Shown here one piece after another: positions 11,893-23,384 of a stretch of 64,000 nt of DNA. Position 1 is the stretch's first letter, and each line of letters opens with the position of its first letter. This stretch comes from Hyposmocoma kahamanoa. Taxonomy: Eukaryota > Arthropoda > Insecta > Lepidoptera > Cosmopterigidae. The position numbers were made by a program, and so were the translations under genes. Under the pieces are notes generated by a model. The model was given only the letters and a program-made list of their open reading frames with translations. It was not told the DNA's origin and did not search any database. The stretch lies in the NCBI RefSeq assembly GCF_003589595.1, contig NW_020654289.1, forward strand, positions 8,184,096 to 8,248,095, in the 5' to 3' direction.

Positions 11893-14004
11893 TTAATAGA
11901 TATAGATGTAGATAACGTCCATTATAATTTTCACTTGAACGAAATATACTTCCTATAACTTAATTTTATATAATTCTCATTTGTTATAATATTCATATTT
12001 TGAAAGATAAACATTTTACCATAATCTTTTACGATGTATTTACCTGTATTTATAATGTGCGCCCCTCCTTTATTAGGTAAGATGAATATACAAAAAAGAA
12101 GAAAAAATTTGTTTGTGTTAAATTTATTTCAGTTTAATAGTCTATTTAGTTATGTAAACTGAGATTTATAACATATTGTTATTTAAAAATAGTGTTAGCG
12201 TTAATGATTGTTATGAAAAAGGAATATATAGAATATAAGCGTTATTAAATCAATTGTTATATGAACAAAGTTTATATTAAATGAACGTTAGGTTAAAAAT
12301 ATTTATATGATACATATACACCCCACTCTAACCACGTAAGACGAAAAATAGTCAATAGTGCAGCCTTGAATTTAAAATAATTGTTTGAAAGGTCTAAATC
12401 ACGCCTCGTTCCTGTGTTTTGTATTTACAAATAGTTATTAAAATGTGTCTCCAAGAGGCAAATGCGACGAAAAAGAAGACGCGAATATTACTTTTATAAC
12501 GGAATGCGTTTATTGGAAATCTTACAGATTTTTGTGAAGAAAGGAATGTTAACGGGTGAATGGGGCCTTACTTTTGTAAGTCCCATACATAGAACTGCGA
12601 CACTAGCACGTTCCGTGCAATATATACCATTGTTGGAGTTGCAAGCTCTCGTGGTGTATCATGTAGAGAGTAACAATTGTCGGATATTCCAGCGATGTCG
12701 TCGTCGACGCCATATTCAGTATCACGGATGCAACAAGAATTAAGTACTTACCGACAGTTCCGCAACTCTCAAACACACCTTACCCTCGAGGCGCCTGCGG
12801 AGCTTCTTGCAAATTCTACTTGCAAATACCTTACAACTACTTACAACGGTGTGATAATACTCTCTGCTTAGAAACAGCTATACGGCGTTATTGCCTGTAT
12901 AGAAATTGTAATAACACTTTGCCTGCGTATATCATTTTACGAACGCTACAATTCTGTGAATTAGCTTATGAATCAACATAATGATTAACCTCATATCATC
13001 ATGAATAACATTCATTTTTGTGATAATTTAGTTAACAAACCAATACGTAATTGTGTGCTAGATTGCACGGCGTCCGCGCATTAATACTAATAATTTTCAC
13101 TGGATGAATAGGTCAGCGTGCTCCTGCCGACGGGCGGGTAGCGGCGGCGGAGGAAATGCTGGTATTTACATCTCATTTCCATCCTACTCGTTATGCAGTT
13201 TACTTGTCACTGCATTACCGGTTAACTGCCATGTTTGAAATCTGATTAATTGCTTTATAATACTGATTTTTCTAATATACACGTCGTCGATGTTCTTGTA
13301 TTCAAAACAAACGAAAACGCAAATGGTTGTTATACCTCTTAACACAATGCACCTGAAATATGAAAATACCGGTCGCACCTATGTTATTACCAGTATAAAA
13401 TACGTTTTAAAATACTCGAGACGCGATATAGCAACTTATCTAAAAGAGCACGAAAGTTGTTCACTTTGTTTATTTCAAAATTAAATCAGTATGATATTAG
13501 TATTTAGCAGGGCGTGCCTCGGCATAATATTAAAGTCGCTACTTCGAGAGAAACTGATTTAAAATGTGCTGTGGCGCTCGGTCCAGTCCCAGAGGCCGCG
13601 TAGACGGAGGCGGCGTACATAGCTATGACGGCATCTAACAAAAAGTTACATAAATAAGTACAAGTACTAAGTTTCATTTTGTTCGCAGTTTGTTCAGGGT
13701 TCCATTATAAAAGCGCCTGTTCTTTCTCTGCTCTGATTGTGTAATAAGAAACTTTAACGAAGGTCTACGGCCCTCATACCTGGCATACGAAACTGTTGTG
13801 CCTTTCTACAAGTACCAAACAAAGGTTTGCCATGTTTTTGTATTCTTTGGTAGTGCATAATGCGAGTGGAGAAAGATCGAAGTCGTGATAGTAAGCATTC
13901 TTATCATAATAGGCTCAAAACAAATTTTTACGAGGGCAATTAAACGACTACAATTACCTTTAGTAACATTTTTCACATTTTTTAGTTTTCTAGTCTGAAA
14001 CATG
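11893..14004. other. No recognised gene
   Basis: AT-rich with small GC-richer islands at about 12560-12720 and 13100-13160. A 93-codon plus-frame (12462-12743) has no recognisable similarity. Confidence 0.5.
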
Positions 14005-14172
14005 CACATGAGACTTGCCAAATGTACGACTCACGGTAACGTACGCTTTGTCAGTGCCTCTGATATCTTCGCGTTTAAAGTTTTGAGTGGTACCGCCTAC
14101 CTAAAAGGTAGGTGGATCACTAGCACCAGGCGCATGACTTTCTCGCCGTATTACGATGATATCATAAAAGTG
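14005..14172 (+). repeat. S1 SINE-like repeat, strongly diverged 3' half
   Basis: GAGACTTGCC, then GTCAGTGCCTCTGATATCTT, GAGTGGTACCGCC, CACCAGGCGCATGACTT and the closing GATATCATAAAA follow the S1 order with many substitutions. Confidence 0.65.
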
Positions 14173-14701
14173 TACGTTTGTCCCTCAAGACACAAAATAA
14201 ACCTTGTCCTTTGAATCAACGGCGTCGTAGTTGCAAGACAGTGAAAGTAAACCGAAAACGGGTAAGTGTAATGATGAAATTATTTATAAATTTGTAGAAA
14301 TTACTTACGAAATATATTTGCAAAATAATTCCACGAAGACGGACGTAGGACGCATACGTCTTAACCATAATTTTGCCAGAGCGGTGGGAACGCAAAGAAC
14401 GCGAGTTTTATAACACCGACGCCGGCAGCCTTTATTAGCCGCTCGCAAGCTAAGGTTTGTAATTATCCCTCGTGAGGAGGCAGATTGCCCTTTGACCCCT
14501 AATTGAATTAACCATTTCCTTTTATGCTCGAATGTAACACGTGATGGGCTCAAGTCGCCCCCGCCCCTCACCCATCTTTGTAACTGCCTACCGACTGCGT
14601 GTGTTGGTTACTTTTTCCTACTGTCAGAAGTGGGAGCCTTATTAGAGGGAACTGATAAGTAGATCTATGAAAGAATTTGTCTAACCTAACCTAACCCATT
14701 T
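14173..14701. other. No recognised gene; short CTAAC run
   Basis: 14681-14697 reads CTAAC three times plus CC, which is three units of the insect telomeric repeat in complement. It is too short to imply an interstitial telomere. The 14400-14560 part is GC-richer but unassigned. Confidence 0.5.
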
Positions 14702-14800
14702 CTGTCGTTGAGCGTTACTGCGTTCCGGCTTTGAAAGACGCTAGTGAAATTAACATTAACAACTTAATGTCTCAGGTTTGAAAGCGCGCTGCTGGCACCG
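14702..14800 (+). repeat. S1 SINE-like repeat, diverged internal fragment
   Basis: GTTACTGCGTTCCGGCTTTG followed by GTGAAATTAACA and AACTTAATGTCTCAGG match the S1 middle segment. Confidence 0.55.
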
Positions 14801-14959
14801 CTTAAGCATGACCTGTTAATTGTAATGTAGCCTGGAGAGCGTAGTAGCCTATGCAGCCTCCACACATCTTGTTTAGCGAGTCTAAAAGTTCAAAATTCAA
14901 AAGTAAAAAGAAATAGTGGTAGTAAATCCAGATTTATAAATATTTAATCCAGTTTTATT

Positions 14960-15076
14960 ATTATTAATAATAATAATAATAAAACTTTTATTTCAGGCTT
15001 AAGCCCATAGAGTTAGTTACAAGTTATCTTAGAACTAGTGTTAGTAGGTTTGACAAAAATAAAATAAAACTATAAA
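14960..15076 (-). repeat. 3' UTR and TTA/ATT tail of the LINE
   Basis: Short 3' UTR following the ORF2 TAA. It ends GGGCTTAAGCCTGAAATAAA followed by an alternating TTATTATT / AATAATAAT tract, a typical microsatellite-like LINE tail. The inverted halves of the tract make the exact boundary uncertain. Confidence 0.7.
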
Positions 15077-17888
15077 TTACTGCCTGGTGTGAAGCTGCAC
15101 CCAATGTTGCAACATTGGGGAATCCCACCGGTCTACAAACACACTCAGGAGTCCGTTGTTGCTGCAGCGGAGACGGGCTAACATGGAGGCGCAGCGTTTT
15201 CTCATTAGAGCAAAGAAGTCATCCACATGCGCCTCTGCAAACATCCCCGAAGCACTGCAGCGCCACGGCAACCCCAACAGAACCCTGAATGCGTTGTTGT
15301 ACTGGACCCGCAGGTCTCTGTATGCACTCGCTGTAAAGCTGACCCAAAGACTGCAGGTGTAAAAAGATTGGCAGTATGCTTTAAATAGCGCAACTTTAAC
15401 TGGTTTTGTACACCTTGCAAACCTCCGGGCCAGCATATTACAGCGGACAGCCAGAGACCTTCGTTCCCTTCCTATGTCCAGGTTGTCCTTTAAGTCGTCA
15501 GTGACCCAGTGGCCCAAGTATTTAAATTTTGCCACGCGACACAAAGGTGTACCATTAAGCGAGATTTCCGGGACATCGGAGTAGGCTTTAGTACCCGATT
15601 TAAAAATCATCAGCTCACTTTTTTTGGCATTATACTTGAGCCCATGTGCCACCGCATACGACTCACAGACCTTCACAAGCCTCCTAAGAGCACCAACTGA
15701 CGGACTCAACAGCACCATGTCATCTGCATAACTGATATTATTCATACAAACACCATCAATATAACATCCGACATTGGCGCTGCCGAGCTCGCCGATCAAT
15801 CGGTTCATGTATAGATTGAAGAGCCGGGGCGAGCTCAACCCTCCCTGCCTCACCCCGCACTCCAACCCATACACGTCCGAGTTAGCACCCGCCCACCTCA
15901 CGCTATTCCTTTGGTTACAGTACCAGTAACTAAAGACTGATGTAACCTCAGGGGGTAATGTGGTGTCTTCACGAAGCTTACTCCATAAGATGTCGTACGA
16001 CACTAGATCGAACGCCTTTGACACGGTCCAAAAAACAGGCATACACAGGTGTACTCCTAGAAGTATAGTACTGGACAGTTTGCTTGAGACACAGTATGGC
16101 ACTGTCCGTCGAAAGTCCCGGCCTGAAGCCGAACTGAGCGTCATGGAGAGGCAGATGCTTTGCCAGCTGTTTGTCAAGCAAACCGTCAAGCAAACCGTCC
16201 AGCACCCTAGCCACTACAGTAGCTAGAGATATGGGCCGATAATTGGACATGTCAGAAGCGTCCCCAGTTCTGTTCTTTATGATCGGAACAACAACTGTAT
16301 GCATCAGGTCTTGTGGCAGATAACTATGACTAATACACAGATTAAAAAATAGAGCAAGTACCCTTGCTAAGTGCGGCCCCGCGTGCCTAAGGTGCTCAAT
16401 GCTTAAACCGTCGTGCCCAGGCGACTTTCCTCTTGACATGCCTTTAATAACGGTAGCAACTTCCTTAGCTGTAAATGTAGTGGAAATCGCCTCAGCACCC
16501 ATCCCAGCACCAGTCACCGGACTCTCACTCAACAATGATAACTTAACTCTAAAATTACGCCGAAACATGTTAGCAATGTCAGTGGGCTCACTTAGGCCAC
16601 ACACGCTCACAGGAAGACTCCGCTTCACATCAAGTTTATTAGTTAACTTCCAAAATTTACCAAATTGTTTTTCAGAGTGACATTTTGCAATCATATCCAT
16701 TTTGATTTGTTGTTCATTATTTATACAAAACTTTAATTTAGATTTAAATAACTTTCTTGATTCACACATTTTATTATATACATATCCACACTTGGGTTTT
16801 CCATTTAACAACCACTTTTGATAATATAGTCGAGCTTCATTGTGAGCGCCACTAACATGCTTATTCCAACCAATTATATATTTATGCTTTTTTACCATAT
16901 CCCTCCCGATATATGTACACTGTGCACCTTCCCTAAGTAAACATATTATACTATTATACATTTCATCCAGCAATAAATAATGCTCATGATTATGACACAT
17001 TTTACCACAACAATCAGTACACTCAATGGGGAAGTCAATGGATCTTAGTTTAGAGTGACAATGTTGTAAATACTTATATATTTGATTTTTGTCTCTGTCT
17101 CCCCATCGAATTTTATCACAATGTACAGAAGAACTAGATGCTTTCGGTTTAATAATATTAATGTCACATTCAAAAATAACCGGGTAATGATCAGACATAT
17201 ACACCCCATACAACACTGACGCATTTAAAAACATATTTCCTGCCGCACTCGTCACTACACAATTGTCTAACCAACGCTGTGAGCCACTTGCCTGACAGAC
17301 AAACGTGTGTGTGTCTCTAGGCAGGAGCTCCGCATCCACACACAACCATGCCTGTTCTGCACAAGTACTTAGCAGCTCCCTCGCAAAACGTTCACCGGGG
17401 TGGGCGTTGAAGTCACCTAACATGACAACTGACTCCACATCTTCGCTGTCAACCAACGCAACAATCTCACTGAAGCACTGACTAAATTCTACTAAACTGT
17501 CACTTTTATTGTTATCAAAAGGCATATACACGGACAAAATTAACATTGAACGTTTATTATGCATTATTTTTATAGCTGCTAGGCGATCACTGCAACAGGA
17601 TACTACCGAAACAGCTTGGAATGCACACTTTCTCCATAATAAGGCTACCCCGCCATAGGGTCTACCTCTGATAACTCCAACAGACGTGTCCATGGCTGAC
17701 TTGCCCGCATATGCAAAGTTATCATCTAAGCAACCAAGATGCGATATTTCATGTGGCCATAGCCAAGTTTCCTGAAGGGCAATGACGTCGGCCGTATTGC
17801 ACTACCTCCGCACACATTCTGATGATCTAATAACACCTTTGCAGTTGAAAGTTGATAATATTAATTTTGTATTAACTTGTCCATCCAT
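15077..17888 (-). pseudogene. LINE ORF2: endonuclease plus reverse transcriptase, two lesions
   Basis: ORF2 would encode the nicking endonuclease and reverse transcriptase for target-primed insertion. It begins at the ATG overlapping the ORF1 stop. Endonuclease motifs: ALQETW (about 17780), GDFNAHPGE (about 17435-17409) and SDHYPVIFE (about 17197-17171). RT motifs: GKSPGHDGLS, SNYRPISL (about 16245-16222), AQFGFRPG, FD of motif A near 16010, GVRQGGLSSP (about 15875-15846) and YADD at 15730-15719, then a C-terminal region. Codon 29 is TAG (17804-17802), just before the ALQETW motif. One extra base near 16025 (GGACCGTG, where GGACGTG would keep frame) shifts the frame between CFLD and SKAFD. 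The total of 2812 nt equals 937 codons plus one base, consistent with a single insertion. With these two changes this copy should not make a full protein. Confidence 0.85.
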
Positions 17889-19105
17889 TATGAGTGTGTG
17901 TGGGTTTCACTCGCCATCTGAGTATTACCTCTGTCTACTAATTTCTTAAAAAATATAAATCGTCTAAACTTTATACCTTCCGGCCATAGGTTGTCATTAA
18001 GAAAAGTGTCTAATTTGTATTTTGAAACAAAGACCTTGAATGCATTATATGGCCTTTCCTTCTTCATAGTAATTTTCTCTAACTTCACAACTTCATGTGT
18101 CTTAGTTTTTATGTATTCACAAATGTCATGCTCCGTAGTCTCTTTATTTACATTAGATATGAAAAGAGGTATCTGCGATTCAGCTGCTTTAAAATTTCCA
18201 TTCGGGGAAGACACTGCTTTGCCTGTCATTCCAGTAAATCGATTCGGCTTCGTTCTGCGATTTTGGACCAAAGTCCATGCATCCTGTTCATTTCCTTTCC
18301 ATACACCATCCTGAACTACCTCAGCCATAGTGCGCTGTTTCGATTTATCACCCACTGGATGTTTTTCCGACAACGTATCTTGAATTGAACACAGTGTTGA
18401 GTTTATTAGTGCAGGCGGGATGACAGTACTTTGTGACCAACCACTCGCCTCTGTATGAAAGAGAGAGCGATAGGCCGGTACATTTCGCACAATATCACTG
18501 CCACTTTGATCCGCGCTAGTACTAATATGGGTTGCAATGACGTCAGCATCAGCTGTTAATTCCGTTACATGCGACAGGCCAATTGGTCCGCTGTCCAACA
18601 AATGCCCTCCTCTTTTTGTATTCAAATTGTTTGAGTTAAAAATCTGTACTGGCTCCTCAGCTGATTTAAACACAACTTTCATATCTTCCAACTCACATTT
18701 CGTAGCATAAGTGGTCTTAATTTGTGTAATTTCGGCCCGTAAAATCAGCAAATCTTTTAATAATTTTGTCACATCTACATGATCAAAACAAATAGGCGGC
18801 AATTTGTGTAAATCATACGCCACGAAAAGTGGTATTTGTTCTGGATCACTCGTTTTAAACACAGAAATAATATCTTCAAGATCCTTCTGTTTCTTTTGTT
18901 TACGTCTAAATATGCATTTTTGTTTAGTTTTTACTGTTGTAAACAACAAATTCTTCGCCTTGTCAATCTCGTCTTCGGAAAAGGCAGACTCACAAATTCG
19001 GATTAGACTTTCGTTATCCATTATATCGTGTTTATTACGGATAAATGCCAGCACTTCCGATATAACCACATTACAGTTCACACATTTTAGTGTATTTACA
19101 GACAT
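17888..19105 (-). CDS. LINE ORF1 protein, putative RNA-binding, intact
   Basis: This 405-residue uninterrupted frame is the first ORF of the LINE. LINE ORF1 proteins bind the element RNA and form the retrotransposition particle with ORF2 protein; that role is inferred from position. What can be seen: a CxxC pair at residues 8 and 11, an acidic-basic segment including SEDEIDKAKNLLF (43-55), a strongly basic RRKQKKQK stretch (67-74) and a heptad-like leucine/charged segment at about 114-142 that could form a short coiled coil. A low-complexity Ser/Thr-rich middle follows. The C-terminal block at about 312-388 (PLFISNV ... YNAFKVFVSKYK) has the look of an RRM-type fold with RNP2- and RNP1-like strands. 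There is no CCHC knuckle. The start is the first ATG after a GC-rich leader. Its TAA stop overlaps the ORF2 ATG as TAATG. Confidence 0.75.
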   Translation of the reverse strand: MSVNTLKCVNCNVVISEVLAFIRNKHDIMDNESLIRICESAFSEDEIDKAKNLLFTTVKTKQKCIFRRKQKKQKDLEDIISVFKTSDPEQIPLFVAYDLHKLPPICFDHVDVTKLLKDLLILRAEITQIKTTYATKCELEDMKVVFKSAEEPVQIFNSNNLNTKRGGHLLDSGPIGLSHVTELTADADVIATHISTSADQSGSDIVRNVPAYRSLFHTEASGWSQSTVIPPALINSTLCSIQDTLSEKHPVGDKSKQRTMAEVVQDGVWKGNEQDAWTLVQNRRTKPNRFTGMTGKAVSSPNGNFKAAESQIPLFISNVNKETTEHDICEYIKTKTHEVVKLEKITMKKERPYNAFKVFVSKYKLDTFLNDNLWPEGIKFRRFIFFKKLVDRGNTQMASETHTHS

Positions 19106-19195
19106 CTTAACTCACACGAACCAACACACACGACTGTACGGCGGCGCGCGCTCCTTTTGTATAATTCGGACCGGTTCTGCAAGCCTAAGACCCTA

Positions 19196-19440
19196 ATATT
19201 AATATTTTGTGATCTTTTAAATGTTGATCGCACAAGAGATTTATGGTAACTCGTAAATGAGTCAAAAATTGTAGAGGAACACAGCTCGCTTCGACGATCG
19301 AGCAGGGAGTGGAAATCAAAATGGCGAGGCAAAAGAATTAAAGGACGATTCAAAATTTAAAAACAAGTAGCCAGGAACCAGAGAAAGGGCGATAAAAGGG
19401 TGGGATGCCGATGTAAGGAAGTCACATCGTCATATGTTTT
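19196..19440. other. No recognised feature
   Basis: Spacer 5' of the LINE. An 85-codon minus frame (19096-19353) mostly overlaps the LINE leader and shows no known similarity. Confidence 0.45.
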
Positions 19441-19545
19441 TCGATTTAAAGCTATGGAGTGGCACTGCAACTGTCATGGATAGGCGTTTCACTTACCACC
19501 AGGCGCACGTCTTGTTCGACCCGTCGCTTGATATCATAAAGAAAA
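19441..19545 (+). repeat. S1 SINE-like repeat, 3' end only
   Basis: From GATTTAAAGC through GAGTGGCACTGCAAC and CACCAGGCGCACG to GATATCATAAAG; the 5' two-thirds are absent. Confidence 0.8.
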
Positions 19546-20475
19546 CCGTTGAACAGCCTTTGGTATACATTCGTATTTAATAGACAAATATCGCAAGAGC
19601 ATTGCGAGATACGTATATCATACGGGGAGTACAGAATTACAGAAGACGTCTAAAACACATTTCTCGGCTACTCTGATGTGATATATAAACAGGTGCTTGT
19701 CTATCTGAATGTCCGATTTGTACGAATTTCGACACCGAACCGGCAATAATTGGAGATTGGATGCCGGCTCCATGAGCCGTCTCGCTCAATGTGGATTAAA
19801 TAAAATGTTAACATAACAAAAAAGGACTTCGAGAGATTACGCGCTAACGCCCATAATGCCTGCGTTGTAAAATACCTGGCAAACGCTAAAATCTCTCTCA
19901 ATATTCTGGTGTTCTTTGTTTGGAATGCAAAACGCGTCCCGTATTTGCCGCTTTATCGATTCATTTATTGCATTTGAACATTTTAATATTCATACATTTA
20001 ACTGCAATTGCAATTACTTTTTCTTTTATGCTTTTCATTACAGTTATTTTTCTATTTTGAAGTCGTTTTATGTGGTCTGTGTTTTTAGTCCATTAGTTGA
20101 TGTGATTACTTAACCTGCTCTGTACTGTAACGGAAAGAGCATATCAATACGAATGAATTAAATACTATACTAATACCTGATGAAGATTGTCAGTGTTTGA
20201 TTAGAAAAATATAATAATTTACATATTAACTTCAATTGAAAACAAATGTGTCGCAGTACTACGAGTTCACCTAATGTAGTGTGCGCCTAAGACTCGATTA
20301 GTAGCCGCCAAGACAAACACGTCTAATGCAACATCTGTTACAATGCCTTGTTTGTTTGAATCTTCAAAGGATACGTGGCGAAGGTCAATCGAAATACACC
20401 CTATATCAATTACAACACACTGTAGCATTACTTTGCTGATATCACTTCATAACAGGTTATTGACACCGATCTATA
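19546..20475. other. No recognised gene
   Basis: AT-rich spacer; nothing recognised. Confidence 0.5.
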
Positions 20476-20522
20476 GTTTCACTACACTAACAATGGATGT
20501 ACCATTGTTAGTGTAGTGAAAC
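20476..20522. repeat. Perfect 21-bp hairpin with 5-nt loop
   Basis: Arms 20476-20496 and 20502-20522 are exact reverse complements (ends GTTTCACTAC and GTAGTGAAAC) around ATGTA; one more A-T pair lies outside. The loop is too small for a usual insect microRNA precursor. A remnant palindromic MITE is the likelier origin. Confidence 0.8.
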
Positions 20523-20530
20523 TTTGAAAT

Positions 20531-20842
20531 TTTTTATTTTGTAAAATACCAAGCGACGCGACCGGACGAACAAGTCGTGTGCCTATTGGTCAGCCTTACC
20601 ATAACAGTTGCAGTGCAACTCAGAGCTTTTAATCGCGATCTTAGGGGCACTGCGACTGTGTCCGTCACCCTGAGACATAAGTTGACAAGTCCCATGTGCC
20701 CGTAATTTCACCAGGACCCTTACTTACCCTTTGAAACCGGAGCGCAGTAATGCTCATACTACTGCTTGGCGGCTGAAATAGTTACCTTACGGTGGCAGTA
20801 CTTTCCTAGACGAAATCTTTCACAAGGAGCTCTATTGCTAGA
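20531..20842 (-). repeat. S1 SINE-like repeat, near full length
   Basis: Reads from the A-rich end TTTTGTAAAATACCAAGCGAC to CAAGGAGCTCTATTGCTAG, with all S1 segments in order. Confidence 0.88.
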
Positions 20843-21718
20843 AAGATTTAATTATCGCATAAACTGATTTGGTGCATACCAGAATTTAAAATTCGCCATA
20901 TATGTCTTCATTTTTTTTTATAACATTGGTGCTAAATTAAATTACGGAAAGTACACTACACATTTAACATTTTTAAAGAACATTAGGTGCGCGGAAAGAC
21001 CATTGAGACGCTATTAAATCACAAAAAAATACAATTGAAAACATTTTGTTCTACTTTTTGTTAATTATAATACTATTTGACACCCCGTTGGGGCCTGGCA
21101 ATATCTGTGGGGAAGGGATCACGCTGTTACATTGTAAGTACCTACTTATAACAATATTATGTTTAATTTACTTATTTACATTTAAAATTACACACTAATT
21201 CACAAACACATATTAAGGTACATATGCATTACATTTGTAATTATAACTATCCAAGTACAATAAATTATGACATATAACATACGTTGAGGTATATTTGTTT
21301 TTTATTTTTATGATCAAAGAATTTATATTTATATAAATAAATATTTTAGTATTTTGATTAACATGGAATGTGGACCGATTGTGCAAATTTTTCATTCTAC
21401 TTACTGTTACTTTATTTCACAGTTACTGTTTTAAAGTAACGATACCTATTAAAAAAAGATATTCAGCGTTATCTATGGCGAGCCTTTTGTTAACTCCTTT
21501 GTTTTGCACCATTGATCACTTTCCACCGCTGCTGCCGCTGTCCCATCCCAACGTCTCTGTCTCCGTATATCAGCTGAATCCAACGATTTATTATCTATAC
21601 CTTCCGCTAAGATTATCGCCCAGAAACATATTCCATGATTATTTTATTATAATAAAGGAGTGGCAGCCGTTTTATACTACCAGTAGTGTCTAACATTTAT
21701 TTTTATTTTCTTTAAGTT
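20843..21718. other. No recognised gene
   Basis: AT-rich. A 107-codon plus frame at 21370-21693 starts at GTG rather than ATG and has no similarity I recognise. Confidence 0.5.
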
Positions 21719-21979
21719 ACGGAACGAACAAGTCGTGCACCTGGTAGTAAGCGACACACCTGTCCACAATAGTTGCAATACCACTCAGAGCTTTAAATCA
21801 CAAATATCTGAGGGGCACTGTCACTGCCCCGTTGCCCTGTGACATAAGTTAACAAGTCTCGTGTGCAATTTCACCAGCACCCTTACCCTTCAAAACCAAA
21901 ACACGCTAATGCTCACATTACCTACTGCTTGGCGATAGAAATAGGTAAGGTGACAGTACTTCCCAGGATGAACTTTTTT
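21719..21979 (-). repeat. S1 SINE-like repeat, lacks the A-rich end
   Basis: GAACGAACAAGTCGTGCACC through GGTAAGGTGACAGTACTTCC; both extremities are trimmed. Confidence 0.85.
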
Positions 21980-22114
21980 AAAAATTCCTAAAACGTATGG
22001 CTAGAGTGAATCTAGATGTAATTTAATTAACGTAGTTATTTTAGTTAAAGAATGTGAATGTGAACCTCAAATGAATTTAGCTCTCTGTCCGACTCGAGCT
22101 AATGTCAATTTTCT

Positions 22115-22372
22115 GAGATTTTGTTACGCGATAACTCCGGCCGATTTGTGAACCGATTTTGATGATTCTTTTTTGTTGGATAAAGGTTACTTCAGTATTA
22201 GTCTCATTAAAATTTGAAGAAAAATCTCCACCTCAAAGGATAGCAAACTAGGAGATAAATCCGATTTCGCGCACTTTCCAGTAACCGAATTCAATAAAAC
22301 TTGGCAAATAGATGTAATTTCACGAACTTTTGAAGTCGGTTTTTAGTACTCTGTAGTGAGATTATTGCAGGA
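22115..22372 (+). repeat. G3 dispersed repeat, copy 2
   Basis: TTACGCGATAACTCCGG, GTGAACCGATTTTGATGATT, then CTTTTGAAGTCGGTTTTTAG and AGTACTCTGTAGTGAGATT. The left inverted end is not preserved. Confidence 0.75.
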
Positions 22373-22604
22373 AGCGATCGACGGACTAGATTGGACGTCT
22401 GACTGGAGTCTTATGTTATTGTTTTTTTTTTTTAACATATATATATATTTCAATAGAAAAAATATTTCTTCTTAAAAGTTGCATAAATTAGATTAACAAA
22501 CTATCTAAGTACAATCTTACACACTCCACAGGTACACTGATTCACGGTAGCTTTTTTTAATTCTTTATTTATTTAGAGTCTTTCATCATTATTGAACGTG
22601 TCAG

Positions 22605-22770
22605 TCTCATTAGAGTTAGTTAGTTTCAAACCTCGTAAATGGCATATTTTGAATATCCACCAAAACATTACCCCTTAAATGAATGTATGACTCTGCGAAA
22701 ACGACTGTCAAGTTGTTCCTCTTATTAATGTTATGTCTATCACTATTTGTCTTAAAAACAATTGACAAAA
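22605..22770 (+). repeat. Repeat Y, copy 1 (diverged)
   Basis: CAAACCTCGTAAATGGCA, AATGAATGTATGACTCTGCG and AAACGACTGTCAAG align with repeat Y at 31395-31600 and 52193-52400. Probably the 3' UTR of a non-LTR element, since no coding sequence accompanies it. Confidence 0.6.
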
Positions 22771-23159
22771 CGTATAAAAAATTATGTTTCTCAGTTACAC
22801 CAGGGCTCCGTCACTCGCCCAAGGTTACGCGATAAATGCCTACCGCTGAATGTACCGACGTCGGCACAAGCGCTCATATAAGTCTTTCATTCACGAACAT
22901 TCGACTCCGCACTACTGCACACTATGGGCAATGTTATTTTCAACTCCCTTAACGTGTGCTGAGGTTTCTTTTTCCTGATAATGAGCGCCTGGTGTCATTA
23001 GTCAGATGTAGTAGGCTATTATAGCGTAGGTATTTTGATTTTCTATGAGAGGGATGTATCTGTTACGTAGTAACTATTAAGTAATCTGTGGTTATATCAC
23101 AAAATACAAATAATAATTACATATAGGTCTTAGTAATTTTAGGACACATTACGTATTTT
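22771..23159. other. No recognised gene
   Basis: A GC-richer patch at 22805-22930 is unassigned; otherwise AT-rich. Confidence 0.45.
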
Positions 23160-23345
23160 GAAGGAGATTGTGCTTGCTAAAAGTTCAACAATTAAAGACC
23201 GTACAACTTTAGTCTTCCTGCAAATTTGCGGGCCAGCACATTGCTTGCATTCCTTTTCGATGTCCATGCTATCGGACAGACTCTTTATCACCTGACTGCG
23301 AGATCCTACCCCGTGTAGTAGCGTTAGCATAAGGTTGAATGGCGG
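23160..23345 (-). pseudogene. Relic of the 15-19 kb LINE family: ORF2 C-terminal part
   Basis: Minus translation gives SLSDSMDIEKECKQ and ICRKTKVV. These align with the DNLDIGRERRSLAVRCNML...RFARCTKPVKVA region of the LINE ORF2 at about 15490-15390. At DNA level GCGGGCCAGCACATT corresponds to CCGGGCCAGCATATT. Heavily mutated. Confidence 0.65.
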
Positions 23346-23384
23346 CACTTCATTCATCACATTTCATCATCATTTTTTCGGCCG

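Larger units (their letters stand above)
14960..19195 (-). mobile_element. Nearly complete non-LTR retrotransposon (CR1/L2-type group)
   Basis: A two-ORF LINE of about 4.2 kb on the minus strand. In element order: a short 5' leader (about 19195-19106), ORF1 (19105-17888), ORF2 (17888-15077) and a 3' UTR ending GGGCTTAAGCCTGAAATAAA and a TTATTATTATT tail at about 14962-14990. The apurinic-like endonuclease plus RT, no RNase H and a trinucleotide tail point to the CR1/L2/jockey side of the LINE tree. I did not resolve the clade further. Only two lesions are seen (one stop and one frameshift, both in ORF2), so insertion is comparatively recent. A decayed relative lies at 23160-23875. Target duplications were not identified. 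Confidence 0.85.

Noticed and set aside
12462..12743. 93-codon plus-strand frame
   Set aside because: No recognisable domain; Arg-rich ends come from low-complexity CGACG and GAAG runs.
14681..14697. Interstitial telomeric repeat (CTAAC units)
   Set aside because: Only three units; chance or simple-sequence origin is adequate.
20476..20522. MicroRNA precursor
   Set aside because: The five-base loop and 47-nt length are too small for a typical insect precursor without supporting reads.
21370..21693. 107-codon plus-strand frame with a hydrophobic N-terminus resembling a signal peptide
   Set aside because: Starts at GTG, is T-rich by composition, and no homologue is recognisable.
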